From: JBBQFI01 sp038237805
GTDB taxonomy: Bacteria; Verrucomicrobiota; Verrucomicrobiia; Chthoniobacterales; UBA10450
Assembly: GCA_038237805.1 (NCBI GenBank)
Contig: JBBRYI010000009.1
Coordinates: forward strand, 1 to 64,000
DNA: 64,000 nt
Reading direction: 5' to 3'
Shown: positions 51,860 to 59,735 of the stretch, piece by piece
Layout of the letters: every line of letters starts with the position of its first letter
Position numbering within the stretch: the stretch's first letter is position 1
Notes under the pieces: model-generated
Database searches by the model: none
Told to the model about the DNA's origin: nothing
Seen by the model: only the letters and a program-made list of their open reading frames with translations
Position numbers and translations under genes: made by a program

Positions 51860-53066
51860 GGACGCGTACCTTTACCTTGTAGCTGGCCTTGTTGTCGGCG
51901 CCGCAGTGGCCGGCTGCTTTTTCTTTTTGACGCGGCGCAATCGCTCGGGCGAATCCGAACTGTTACAGCGTTTGGAATTACTCGATCGTGCGCAGGAGCG
52001 CGCGGAGCGGATGTTGCGCGAGGAGATGTCGCGCGGTCGCGAAGAAAATGCGACGGCCGCAAAGACGCAACGCGGTGAGCTGACCGCGTCTCTCGAAAGC
52101 GTGCGTTCGATTGTCGATCTGCGTTTAAAGCAACTGCAGGAAGACAATTCCGAACAGATCGACAAAATGCGCGCGACGGTGGACGAAAAATTGCAGGGGA
52201 CGCTTGAGAAACGGCTCGGAGAATCGTTCAAGCTCGTGAGCGATCGATTGGAGCAGGTGCATCAAGGCCTCGGCGCGATGCAACAACTCGCGAGCGATGT
52301 TGGCGGGTTGCAAAAAGTTTTGAGCAACGTGAAAACGCGCGGCGGCTGGGGCGAAGTGCAACTGGGCGCGTTGCTCGAACAAGTGCTCACGTCCGATCAA
52401 TTCGCGCGCAACGTCAAAGTGCGCGCCGATAGCGGCGAGCATGTTGATTTCGCGATTAAGTTGCCGGGAGATGAGAATGGCGCGCCGGTCTGGCTGCCCA
52501 TCGACGCGAAGTTTCCGACGGAAGATTATCAGCGTCTCGTCGGCGCGCAGGAAAAAGGGGATGTGGCGACGATTGATGCTGCGCTGAAAAGTCTCGAGAC
52601 AGAGTTGAAACGCGGCGCGAAAGACATATGCGCGAAATATATCAACCCGCCGAAGACAACAGATTTCGCGATCATGTTTTTGCCAACGGAAGGACTCTAC
52701 GCGGAAGCGATCCGACGTGTCGGCTTGGTCGAACAAGCGCAGCGTGATTGTCGCGTGGTTTTTGCGGGACCGACAACACTGGCGGCGCTGCTCAACAGTT
52801 TACAGATGGGATTTCGCACGCTAGCGATCCAGAAGCGTTCGAGCGAAGTGTGGAATTTGCTCGCGGGAGTGAAAACGGAGTTTGGAAAATTTGGCGAAGC
52901 GTTATCGGCGGTAAGGGACAAACTCGATCAGGCTGCGCGCAAGATGGAAGATGTTGATGTGCGTTCGCGCGCGCTCACGAAAAAGCTGCGCGATGTGGAA
53001 GAGCTGCCTTCAAATCCGCAACCGTTGTTGCGGGAGTTGCTCTCACCGGATGAAAACGAAGGGTAG
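51855..53066 (+). CDS. rmuC: DNA recombination protein RmuC
   Basis: RmuC is a predicted nuclease-fold protein that limits DNA inversions and rearrangements. The 403-residue protein has an N-terminal membrane helix (LYLVAGLVVGAAVAGCFFFL), a long coiled coil (about 35-140), then the RmuC domain with KTRGGWGEVQLGALLEQVL, WLPIDAKFPTEDYQRL and FLPTEGLYAEAIRR. The start ATG lies in the right end of a family B repeat, and the TAG stop lies in the first bases of a family E repeat, so both ends of the gene abut mobile-type repeats. Confidence 0.93.
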   Translation: MTDAYLYLVAGLVVGAAVAGCFFFLTRRNRSGESELLQRLELLDRAQERAERMLREEMSRGREENATAAKTQRGELTASLESVRSIVDLRLKQLQEDNSEQIDKMRATVDEKLQGTLEKRLGESFKLVSDRLEQVHQGLGAMQQLASDVGGLQKVLSNVKTRGGWGEVQLGALLEQVLTSDQFARNVKVRADSGEHVDFAIKLPGDENGAPVWLPIDAKFPTEDYQRLVGAQEKGDVATIDAALKSLETELKRGAKDICAKYINPPKTTDFAIMFLPTEGLYAEAIRRVGLVEQAQRDCRVVFAGPTTLAALLNSLQMGFRTLAIQKRSSEVWNLLAGVKTEFGKFGEALSAVRDKLDQAARKMEDVDVRSRALTKKLRDVEELPSNPQPLLRELLSPDENEG

Positions 53067-53187
53067 GGCGCGCGTCTCGCGCGTTCTGCCGGATGTCTCG
53101 TCCGGCATCTAAAAAAATATGCGCCCCGGCGACTAATATTTGCTCCGCGAGACGCGGAGCAACACGGGCGAGACGCCCGCGCTACCC
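53063..53187. repeat. Long palindromic repeat, family E
   Basis: Begins GTAGGGCGCGCGTCTCGCGC and ends GGGCGAGACGCCCGCGCTACCC, with inner pairs GCCGGATG/ and GCTCCGCGAGACGCGGAGC. The rmuC stop TAG is inside its first bases. Confidence 0.8.
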
Positions 53188-53195
53188 AAATCCGA

Positions 53196-54962
53196 TTACA
53201 GCACTTCACTCCACTTCGATTTATCTTTCAGCAGAATTTCGCGGAGCAAACGAATCTGCGGCATGCCGTGATCGAGAATTTCATTGTGGAATTTCTGGAG
53301 CGAAAACGCGTCGCCCTCCTGCGCCTTGTAATCATCGCGCAGTTTCAAAATTTGGAGTTTGCCTAACGTGTAATTCAGGTAACCAGGATCGAACGTTCCG
53401 CGCATCGCTTCCGAACGTGCGGGCTTCGCTTCATAATAGCAGTTGTCCTGGAAAAACTTGGTCGCCTCATCGACTGACATTTTCTGCGTGTGCAACTTGA
53501 TCGAAACGCACAGACGGCAAAATCGAAGCAACGCTTCATCGGCTTGGGCCATGCGATATTTCGCCGCGCGCTTCATTTCGTCGTCGCTCAGTTTTTCTTT
53601 CTTCACGCTGCCGTACCCTTCATCGAGCAGCATTTTCTCACAGTAATGTGCCCAGCCTTCGATAAAGGCGTAACTGCCGAAAATTTTCTCGAGCTTCGTA
53701 GCGGATGAGGCGTTGAGATGAAGAAACTGCACGTAATGTCCGGGATAGGTTTCATGAATTGTCACCACGTCGGTCGTGTAATAGTTAAACGCCGTTAGCC
53801 ATTCGTTCTTTTGCGCTTCGGGCCACTCGCTCTCCACCGGCGTGACATAGTAAAAAGCCTCAGTTCCTTTCTTCTCGAACGGTCCGGGCGTGTCCATCGA
53901 GGCAAACGTCGTCGCGCGACGATAGGCCGGCGTTTCTTTCACCTGCGCGCGAACATCGGAAGGAATTTTGACGAGCTTATGCTCGATCACGTATTTCCGA
54001 ATCTGCTCCAGATTTTTTGTAACCTCGGGAAGCAAAGTCTGCGCGGTGGGATGCTCCTTTTGAATCTGCTTGAAAACTTCAATCGCCGGCTTGCTGGGAT
54101 CGATCTGCCTGGCGGCCTCGGCGAAAATGTCCTGTTCCTCTTTTAGTTTCTGCAACCCGATCTCGAGAATTTTCGCAGGCGGCAGATCGACAAATTCGGT
54201 TTCCGCCAGCATGCGCTGATATTTTTCTTCACCGAGCGCAAAGTCGGCCGTTGCTTTCGGTAATTTTTCTCGCTCCAGCCAGCTCGCGTAATCATTCAAC
54301 GCCGCTGCGGCTTTGCGATTCGAGCTGCTAAATGCGGCCACCAACTTCTCGTCCTTCAAATCCTTGATCGCTTCGACCAGATCTTTCTGGAGAAAATGTG
54401 CCGCGCCGCGCGCGATTTGGATTGCGAGCTCGACGTAGGGTTTGGGCAAAACATCGGCAAGATTGGTTTTGCCCGCGATCATGATGTTGGGGGCCTGCGC
54501 TTCGATGGCAATGATGCTGCGCACGCGATCTTCGAGCGGTGCAAACTTGCGGGAGATGTAGATATTCAGGTCGATCGCGTCCGCATAGGTCATCGGATTG
54601 CGCTCGAAGACAGCGAGATCCTGAATGACAGACAATTCCCGATTGATTGCCGCCTGCAGAATGCGCAGATCGATGGAGTTGCGTGCGTTTAGTTTCGTGA
54701 GATCGAATTTCTTGAGCCGATCGTCGAACCGTTTCAGACGCGATAGTTCCGCATCGATCGAAAGCCGCGTGTAATCGCTGATTCTGCCGTCAAATTCGTG
54801 GAAACCGAGAGCGACCGCTTCGAGAGGGCGAGCGGCAAGGTATCCCTTTATAAATTCTTCGGACACGCCGGTGAATTCGGTGTCGTTATTTTGGGCGTGA
54901 ACGTTATGGGCGAGCGAGAGCAGAGCCAGCAAGGTGCTCGCAACGAATCGTGATAGTTTCAT
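53196..54962 (-). CDS. DUF885 family secreted metallopeptidase-like protein
   Basis: A 588-residue exported protein of DUF885 (M1/M32-like helical peptidase fold). It has a signal peptide (SRFVASTLLALLSLAHNVHA) and the HExxH-like zinc motif HETYPGHYVQFLH near residue 415. The second conserved region EGWAHYCEKMLLDEG supplies a further Glu. Many homologues in Bacteroidetes, Acidobacteria and Verrucomicrobia are predicted lipoproteins or periplasmic peptidases. The substrate is unknown. The ATG at 54962 gives the signal peptide; upstream codons to 55052 lack one. It is divergent from the S41 protease, 90 bases away. Confidence 0.88.
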   Translation of the reverse strand: MKLSRFVASTLLALLSLAHNVHAQNNDTEFTGVSEEFIKGYLAARPLEAVALGFHEFDGRISDYTRLSIDAELSRLKRFDDRLKKFDLTKLNARNSIDLRILQAAINRELSVIQDLAVFERNPMTYADAIDLNIYISRKFAPLEDRVRSIIAIEAQAPNIMIAGKTNLADVLPKPYVELAIQIARGAAHFLQKDLVEAIKDLKDEKLVAAFSSSNRKAAAALNDYASWLEREKLPKATADFALGEEKYQRMLAETEFVDLPPAKILEIGLQKLKEEQDIFAEAARQIDPSKPAIEVFKQIQKEHPTAQTLLPEVTKNLEQIRKYVIEHKLVKIPSDVRAQVKETPAYRRATTFASMDTPGPFEKKGTEAFYYVTPVESEWPEAQKNEWLTAFNYYTTDVVTIHETYPGHYVQFLHLNASSATKLEKIFGSYAFIEGWAHYCEKMLLDEGYGSVKKEKLSDDEMKRAAKYRMAQADEALLRFCRLCVSIKLHTQKMSVDEATKFFQDNCYYEAKPARSEAMRGTFDPGYLNYTLGKLQILKLRDDYKAQEGDAFSLQKFHNEILDHGMPQIRLLREILLKDKSKWSEVL

Positions 54963-55052
54963 GAGGCGAAGTTTCAGAAGCGACCGGACCTTAGCTGACG
55001 GTTTGTCCGTTGCCAAAAATTTCCGTATGCGCGATGATCGTTCCTCATTCAT

Positions 55053-56354
55053 ATGAAACGGCGTTTATTTCTGGGCGCGATGGTCGGGGTGATTGCCGGC
55101 ATGATTTTTTCCGGCGCGCATTTCCATGCAGCGCAGGCGGCGGACGCAGACGACGACAGCGGCTACGCGCAGATTTCGATTTTCGCGAAAGCGATCCAGT
55201 TGATCCGCCAGGATTATGTCGACGGCAACAAAGTCAGTTATCACGACCTCATTTATGCCGCGATGAAAGGCATGCTGGCTTCGCTCGATCCGCACAGCGG
55301 GTTCATGGATCCGGACGATTTCAAGGACATGCAGGACGACACGCGCAGTCGCTTCAATGGTCTCGGCATAGAAGTCTCAGTTAAAAATGGATTGCTCACC
55401 GTCGTCTCGCCGATGGAAGGCACACCTGCGGCCAGGGCTGGCATCATTTCCGGCGATGAAATTTTAAAGATCAACGGCAGCTCGACTGAGAAGATGGAAT
55501 TGCAGGACGCGGTTAACGTTTTGCGTGGCCAGCCGGGTCAGAAAATTACGCTCACGATTCTGCGGCCCTCGACGAAAGAGATTAAAGATTACCCGCTCGA
55601 GCGCACGGAAATCAAAGTGCAGAGCGTGAAGAGCAGCAAACTGCTCGACCCCGAACTGACCGGACAATTCAAGATCGGGTACATTCGTCTCGTGCAATTC
55701 AACGAGCCGACAGCGGAGGAATTAGCGAGGGCGCTCGACGGGTTGCAGAAGCAGGGGATGCAAGCGCTCGTGCTCGATCTGCGAAATAACCCGGGCGGAT
55801 TACTCAACAGCGCGGTTGATGTCTGCGCGCAATTTTTGCCGCCGGGAACGAAAGTGGTTTCCACACAAGGACGCACTTCTTCACAGCAACACGATTATTC
55901 GACCTCCGTTACCGCGAAGGAGCGGCCGCGTTTTCCACTCGCTGTCCTCGTCAATGAAGGGAGCGCCAGCGGTTCTGAAATTGTTTCCGGCGCGCTCAAG
56001 GATTTACGGCGCGCGGTTCTCGTTGGCGAAACCACCTTTGGAAAAGGGTCGGTGCAAAACGTAATGCAGTTGCCGGACGGATCGGCTCTACGTTTTACAA
56101 CCGCGAAGTATTACACCCCCAGCAAGCAGGTGATTCAAGGCAATGGCGTCGTGCCGAATATTCGCGTGCCGATGACGGCCGAACAGGAGCGTTTGCTTTT
56201 CTCGATGCGGAGCGCGGACAATTTGAAGCCCGAGGACGAGAAGAACATCATTAAGACAAAAGATCCGCAAATGATGCGCGCGATTGATTCGCTCAAAGGC
56301 GTGATGATTTACGCCGAGCAAGCATCGCCAAAAGCAGAAGCGGCGAAGAAGTAA
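55053..56354 (+). CDS. ctpA: C-terminal processing (S41) peptidase
   Basis: A periplasmic tail-specific protease of 433 residues. Signal sequence (RLFLGAMVGVIAGMIFSGAHFHAAQA), N-terminal helical cap, PDZ domain (about 100-190; IEVSVKNGLLTVVSPMEGTPAARAGI), and the S41 core with catalytic Ser in NEGSASGSEI and Lys in TFGKGSVQ. The C-terminal region ends Lys-rich. CtpA/Prc proteases trim or destroy exported proteins and cell-wall hydrolases. It precedes tsaD, with a family B repeat between. Confidence 0.92.
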   Translation: MKRRLFLGAMVGVIAGMIFSGAHFHAAQAADADDDSGYAQISIFAKAIQLIRQDYVDGNKVSYHDLIYAAMKGMLASLDPHSGFMDPDDFKDMQDDTRSRFNGLGIEVSVKNGLLTVVSPMEGTPAARAGIISGDEILKINGSSTEKMELQDAVNVLRGQPGQKITLTILRPSTKEIKDYPLERTEIKVQSVKSSKLLDPELTGQFKIGYIRLVQFNEPTAEELARALDGLQKQGMQALVLDLRNNPGGLLNSAVDVCAQFLPPGTKVVSTQGRTSSQQHDYSTSVTAKERPRFPLAVLVNEGSASGSEIVSGALKDLRRAVLVGETTFGKGSVQNVMQLPDGSALRFTTAKYYTPSKQVIQGNGVVPNIRVPMTAEQERLLFSMRSADNLKPEDEKNIIKTKDPQMMRAIDSLKGVMIYAEQASPKAEAAKK

Positions 56355-56371
56355 GTTACGTTTTTGTTTTC

Positions 56372-56465
56372 TGTCATTCCGAGCGCAGTCGAGGAATCTC
56401 TTACTGCTGGTTGGCAGCTCGAGACATTATAACGGTGAGAGATGTCTCGACTTCGCTCCATGACA
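56372..56465. repeat. Palindromic repeat, family B, supplying the tsaD start
   Basis: Left arm TGTCATTCCGAGCGCAGTCG and right arm GAGATGTCTCGACTTCGCTCCATGACA. The tsaD ATG (56460-56462) and the next codons are within the right end. Confidence 0.8.
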
Positions 56466-57545
56466 ATCTTGGCGATCGAAACCTCCTGCGACGAAACTGC
56501 GATCGCGATTTTGCGCGACCGCGAATTACTCGCGAGCGAAGTCGCATCGCAGATCAAGGAGCACGAGCGCTATGGCGGCGTCGTTCCGGAAGTGGCATCG
56601 CGAAATCATCTCATCCACGCGCCGCGTTTGCTTAAGCGCGCGTTGCATACAGCCGGCGTTTCGTTAGGCGATGTCGCCGCGTTTGCTGCCACCGCGGGGC
56701 CGGGCCTCGCGAGTTCTCTCATGATTGGCGCCTCGGTCGCCAAAGGCCTCGCCCTGGGCCAGAGGAAACCCTATCTCGGAATCAATCATCTCGAAGGTCA
56801 TCTGCTCTCGCCATTTTTCGGAGGGGACGTCGAACCGAACGTCTCGCTCGTCGTTAGCGGCGGCCACACACTTCTCGTCGAAGTGCGGGGCGTGAATGAT
56901 TACCGCGTAATGGGTCGCACAGTCGATGACGCTGCGGGCGAAGCGTTCGACAAGGTCGCGAAAATGTTGGGCCTCAGTTATCCCGGCGGACCGGAGATCG
57001 AACGACGCGCGCGTGACGGTGATGCGACTCGCTTCGATTTGCCGCGGAGTATGCTCGATTCGCGCGATCACAATTTCAGTTTCAGCGGATTGAAAACAGC
57101 GGTGCGTTATTTGCTGCCGAAGTTGGGACTTAGCGTTCCACTCCCTGTCATCCCGAGCGAGAGCGAGGGATCTCGCAAACTATCAGCTGATATCGAGAGG
57201 TCCTTCGCTGTCGCTCAGGATGACCGCGTGGTCGCGGATCTTTGCGCGTCGTTTCAGCGCGCCGTTACCGATGTGCTTGTGCAAAAGACTTTGCGCGCAG
57301 CACGCGAAGTTCCCGCTAAAACAGTTACCCTCAGTGGTGGCGTAAGCTGCAATCGTGAATTGCGCGAACGAATGCGCAGCGCGTGCGAAGAAGCAGGCTT
57401 GAAATTTGTCAGCGCAAAGCCTGAACTCTGCACGGACAACGCCGCCATGATTGCGTTTGTTGCGTTGCTCAGGTTGCAAGCCGGCTTCACTTCGCCCGTT
57501 GACGAAGATATCGACCCAAATCTGGCATTGGTCGGTTCTGGGTAG
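56460..57545 (+). CDS. tsaD: tRNA N6-adenosine threonylcarbamoyltransferase TsaD
   Basis: Universal enzyme that finishes t6A37 in ANN-decoding tRNAs. The 361-residue ASKHA-fold protein has AIETSCDET near the start, the metal-binding HLEGH, VSGGHT, GRTVDDAAGEAFDKVAKMLG, FSFSGLKTA and LSGGVSCN. Residues about 229-256 (PVIPSESEGSRK...) are coded by a family A palindromic repeat (57146-57225), and this segment is absent from the family. It falls on a surface-loop position between GLKTAVRYLL and the DLCASFQ helix. Start and stop codons also lie in repeats (family B and family E). Confidence 0.95.
   Translation: MTILAIETSCDETAIAILRDRELLASEVASQIKEHERYGGVVPEVASRNHLIHAPRLLKRALHTAGVSLGDVAAFAATAGPGLASSLMIGASVAKGLALGQRKPYLGINHLEGHLLSPFFGGDVEPNVSLVVSGGHTLLVEVRGVNDYRVMGRTVDDAAGEAFDKVAKMLGLSYPGGPEIERRARDGDATRFDLPRSMLDSRDHNFSFSGLKTAVRYLLPKLGLSVPLPVIPSESEGSRKLSADIERSFAVAQDDRVVADLCASFQRAVTDVLVQKTLRAAREVPAKTVTLSGGVSCNRELRERMRSACEEAGLKFVSAKPELCTDNAAMIAFVALLRLQAGFTSPVDEDIDPNLALVGSG
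57146..57225. repeat. Palindromic repeat, family A, in frame inside tsaD
   Basis: A full family A element: TGTCATCCCGAGCGAGAGCG on the left, GGTCCTTCGCTGTCGCTCAG then GATGAC on the right, central TATCAGCTGATA. It is translated within tsaD as about 27 residues, and the flanking frame continues normally. Confidence 0.9.
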
Positions 57546-57685
57546 CGCACGCGTCTCGCGTGCTGGCGATGCCGTCCCGCCATCGCGAACTTCTCTTCTG
57601 CGTTCGATTACTATCTGCGATTCGGATTCGAGAAGATTGTTTCGGCGAGACGCCGAAACCATCACGCGAGACGCGTGCGCCACCC
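57542..57685. repeat. Long palindromic repeat, family E
   Basis: From GTAGCGCACGCGTCTCGCGT to CACGCGAGACGCGTGCGCCACCC, with inner pair GATGCCGTCCCGCCATCGC. The tsaD TAG stop is in its first bases, and it ends two bases before the stop of the prenyl synthase gene. Confidence 0.85.
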
Positions 57686-57687
57686 AA

Positions 57688-58569
57688 TCAATAATCGCGC
57701 TCGAGTAGATGATTTGCGAGCGCGCGCAGAGGTTCTGCTTTTTTACCGAATAAATTCAGTACGGAAAGCGCTTTTTTCGTTAGGCGTTGCGCTTCTGCGC
57801 GCGATTTTTCCAAACCGATTACGGAAGGGTACGTTGCCTTGTGCGCGGCGATGTCCTTGCCCGCGCTTTTGCCGAGCTTCTCCGAAGTTTGTGTGAGGTC
57901 GAGAATGTCGTCGATCACTTGAAAGGCGAGTCCGAGCGCGCGACCAAATTCCGTGATGGCGGCGAGTTGTTTTTCAGTCGCATTTGCGCTCATGGCACCG
58001 AGACGAACTGACGTTGTCAAAATCGCGGCGGTTTTATTTTCGTGAATATAACGGAGTTGCGCTCGCGTGACTTTCCTGCCTTCCGCTTCCAGATCAGCCA
58101 CCTGACCCGCGATCAGTTTTCGACTGCTCGCCGCGTTCGAAAGTTCGCGAAGCATTTTGCGCAAATCATAACGGCGCGATTCCCGCGCTTGCGCTGCAAT
58201 TTCAAACGCCATCGTCAGGAGCGCATCACCGGTCAGCACCGCGATTCCGTCACCGAAAACTTTGTGACACGTCGCTCTACCGCGGCGGAAATCGTCGTTG
58301 TCCATGCTGGGAAGATCGTCGTGAACCAACGAGTAGGTGTGAATGCACTCGAGCGCGCAGGCGAGGGGAAGAGCGTTTTTGGTTTTTCCGCCGCTCGCTT
58401 CGTTCGCGGCCAGGCAAAGAATCGGTCGCAGGCGCTTGCCGCCGGCGAACAAACTGTAGCGCATCGCCTTGTGAATGGTGGCGGGCGGAACGTTCGCCTT
58501 TGGCAGGTAACGGTCGAGGGCGCGATCAATTTCTTTTTGTCGGGACTGCAAATAGGGCGCGATCTGCAT
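57688..58569 (-). CDS. ispA: Polyprenyl synthetase (farnesyl/geranylgeranyl diphosphate synthase)
   Basis: A 293-residue trans-isoprenyl diphosphate synthase. The first Asp-rich motif is LVHDDLPSMDNDD and the second IDDILDLT, with GGKRLRP and KTAAILTTS between. The two residues between the Asp pairs of the first motif fit the bacterial short-chain type, so the likely product is farnesyl diphosphate. ATG at 58569 is preferred to the TTG at 58605. No xseB or dxs is adjacent. Convergent with tsaD across a repeat that fills the gap. Confidence 0.9.
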   Translation of the reverse strand: MQIAPYLQSRQKEIDRALDRYLPKANVPPATIHKAMRYSLFAGGKRLRPILCLAANEASGGKTKNALPLACALECIHTYSLVHDDLPSMDNDDFRRGRATCHKVFGDGIAVLTGDALLTMAFEIAAQARESRRYDLRKMLRELSNAASSRKLIAGQVADLEAEGRKVTRAQLRYIHENKTAAILTTSVRLGAMSANATEKQLAAITEFGRALGLAFQVIDDILDLTQTSEKLGKSAGKDIAAHKATYPSVIGLEKSRAEAQRLTKKALSVLNLFGKKAEPLRALANHLLERDY

Positions 58570-58690
58570 CGAGCGCGAATTTGGAAGAGTGTGAGCCGGG
58601 CGCAATGAAAAAAAGCGGGCTTTGGTATTGCTTATACGCCGGTTCCGAGCTGTTCGTGCAATACCTTTCGGTCCCGCCGAATCGGAGTAG

Positions 58691-59674
58691 CTAAAGATTT
58701 TCGGCTGTCTCTGTGGTGGCGACTGGCTTCACCCGCATGGCGAGGAAAGCGCCGAGAAGAAGAACTGCTGCGCTGCAAAATTGAGCAGTCGTTAGGCGTT
58801 CGCCAAAAATCAACGCGGAAAGGATGAGCGCGCCGATCGGACACAGCAGCTGCAGTGTTTGCGAGAGCGCTACGCCGATTTCGCGAATGGCGATGTAGTA
58901 AAGCACGTGCGCAATGCTGATGCAGAGAACTGCGGAAATGATCAGCACAATATTGACGTGCAATTCGACGTGCAGCGGTGTGGAAATTTTCCCGAAAGCA
59001 AGCGTCAGCGGCAACAGCAGCGTCGAAGTCAACAGACTGATCAAACCAAAACTGCGGACCGAGCCGAGTCGCGCGGATGGACGTTTCACGAGCACGCCGT
59101 AGAGGGCCCAGCAAAATGTGGCGGTGAATGCAATGCCTAAACCGCGGAGCGGTACGCCGCCAGTTTCCCATCGTGCTTGAAACCAAAAAACGCCAACTGC
59201 GCCGAGGAGGCCGAGTAGCGTTCCCATTTGGAATTGCCATTGGCGAATGATCCAGCGTTCCTCGGGAAAAAATGCGAGCGCGAGCAGTGCAGTGATGATG
59301 ACGGATGTGCGGGTGAAGATCGCGTAGACACCTGGCCCCATGTAAAAGAGAGCGAACACCTGCGTGACCTGGTGGACCACATTCGGCAAGGTCGGCACGA
59401 GACAGATGCCAACCAAACGCAGCGAGATTTTCGGTCCGCGCGTGCGAAACTGCCGGATGACGAACGGCGCAACCGCCAGGCATGCGACGCTGTAGCGGAA
59501 AAAATTTTGCGCCCACGGGTCGTAGTAGCGGTTGAGATAGAATTGAAAGAGGGAGGGCGTCGACCAGATAAAGATCGTCGCGAAAACCGCGGCGTATCCG
59601 GTCGAGAGCATGGTCGGCGTGATCTTTTTTACGGTTGCTCGATTCGAGACCATGATGCGGAGGTGATTGAGCAT
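58691..59674 (-). CDS. EamA/DMT-family transporter
   Basis: A 327-residue integral membrane protein with ten predicted helices in two EamA repeats (about 15-150 and 165-310), for instance GYAAVFATIFIWSTPSLFQFYLN, VFALFYMGPGVYAIFTRTSVIITALLALAFFPEE and GALILSALIFGERLTTAQFCSAAVLLLGAFLA. EamA transporters export metabolites or amino acids; the substrate cannot be read. Start choices are 59674, 59653 and 59611; none has a strong ribosome site. It is divergent from the TPR gene. Confidence 0.85.
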   Translation of the reverse strand: MLNHLRIMVSNRATVKKITPTMLSTGYAAVFATIFIWSTPSLFQFYLNRYYDPWAQNFFRYSVACLAVAPFVIRQFRTRGPKISLRLVGICLVPTLPNVVHQVTQVFALFYMGPGVYAIFTRTSVIITALLALAFFPEERWIIRQWQFQMGTLLGLLGAVGVFWFQARWETGGVPLRGLGIAFTATFCWALYGVLVKRPSARLGSVRSFGLISLLTSTLLLPLTLAFGKISTPLHVELHVNIVLIISAVLCISIAHVLYYIAIREIGVALSQTLQLLCPIGALILSALIFGERLTTAQFCSAAVLLLGAFLAMRVKPVATTETAENL

Positions 59675-59735
59675 TTTAATTTGCTCGCCTACAAGCGATT
59701 CATCGCTCAGAAATGAAAGGATCGGAGGAGAAATT

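Noticed and set aside
2628..57685. The repeated palindromes as a CRISPR array or transposon
   Set aside because: They are dispersed singly, with no regular spacers, cas genes or transposase.
2198..58797. The 9-mer as a Chi or KOPS sequence
   Set aside because: Those are strongly strand-skewed; here both orientations occur in similar numbers and on both gene strands.
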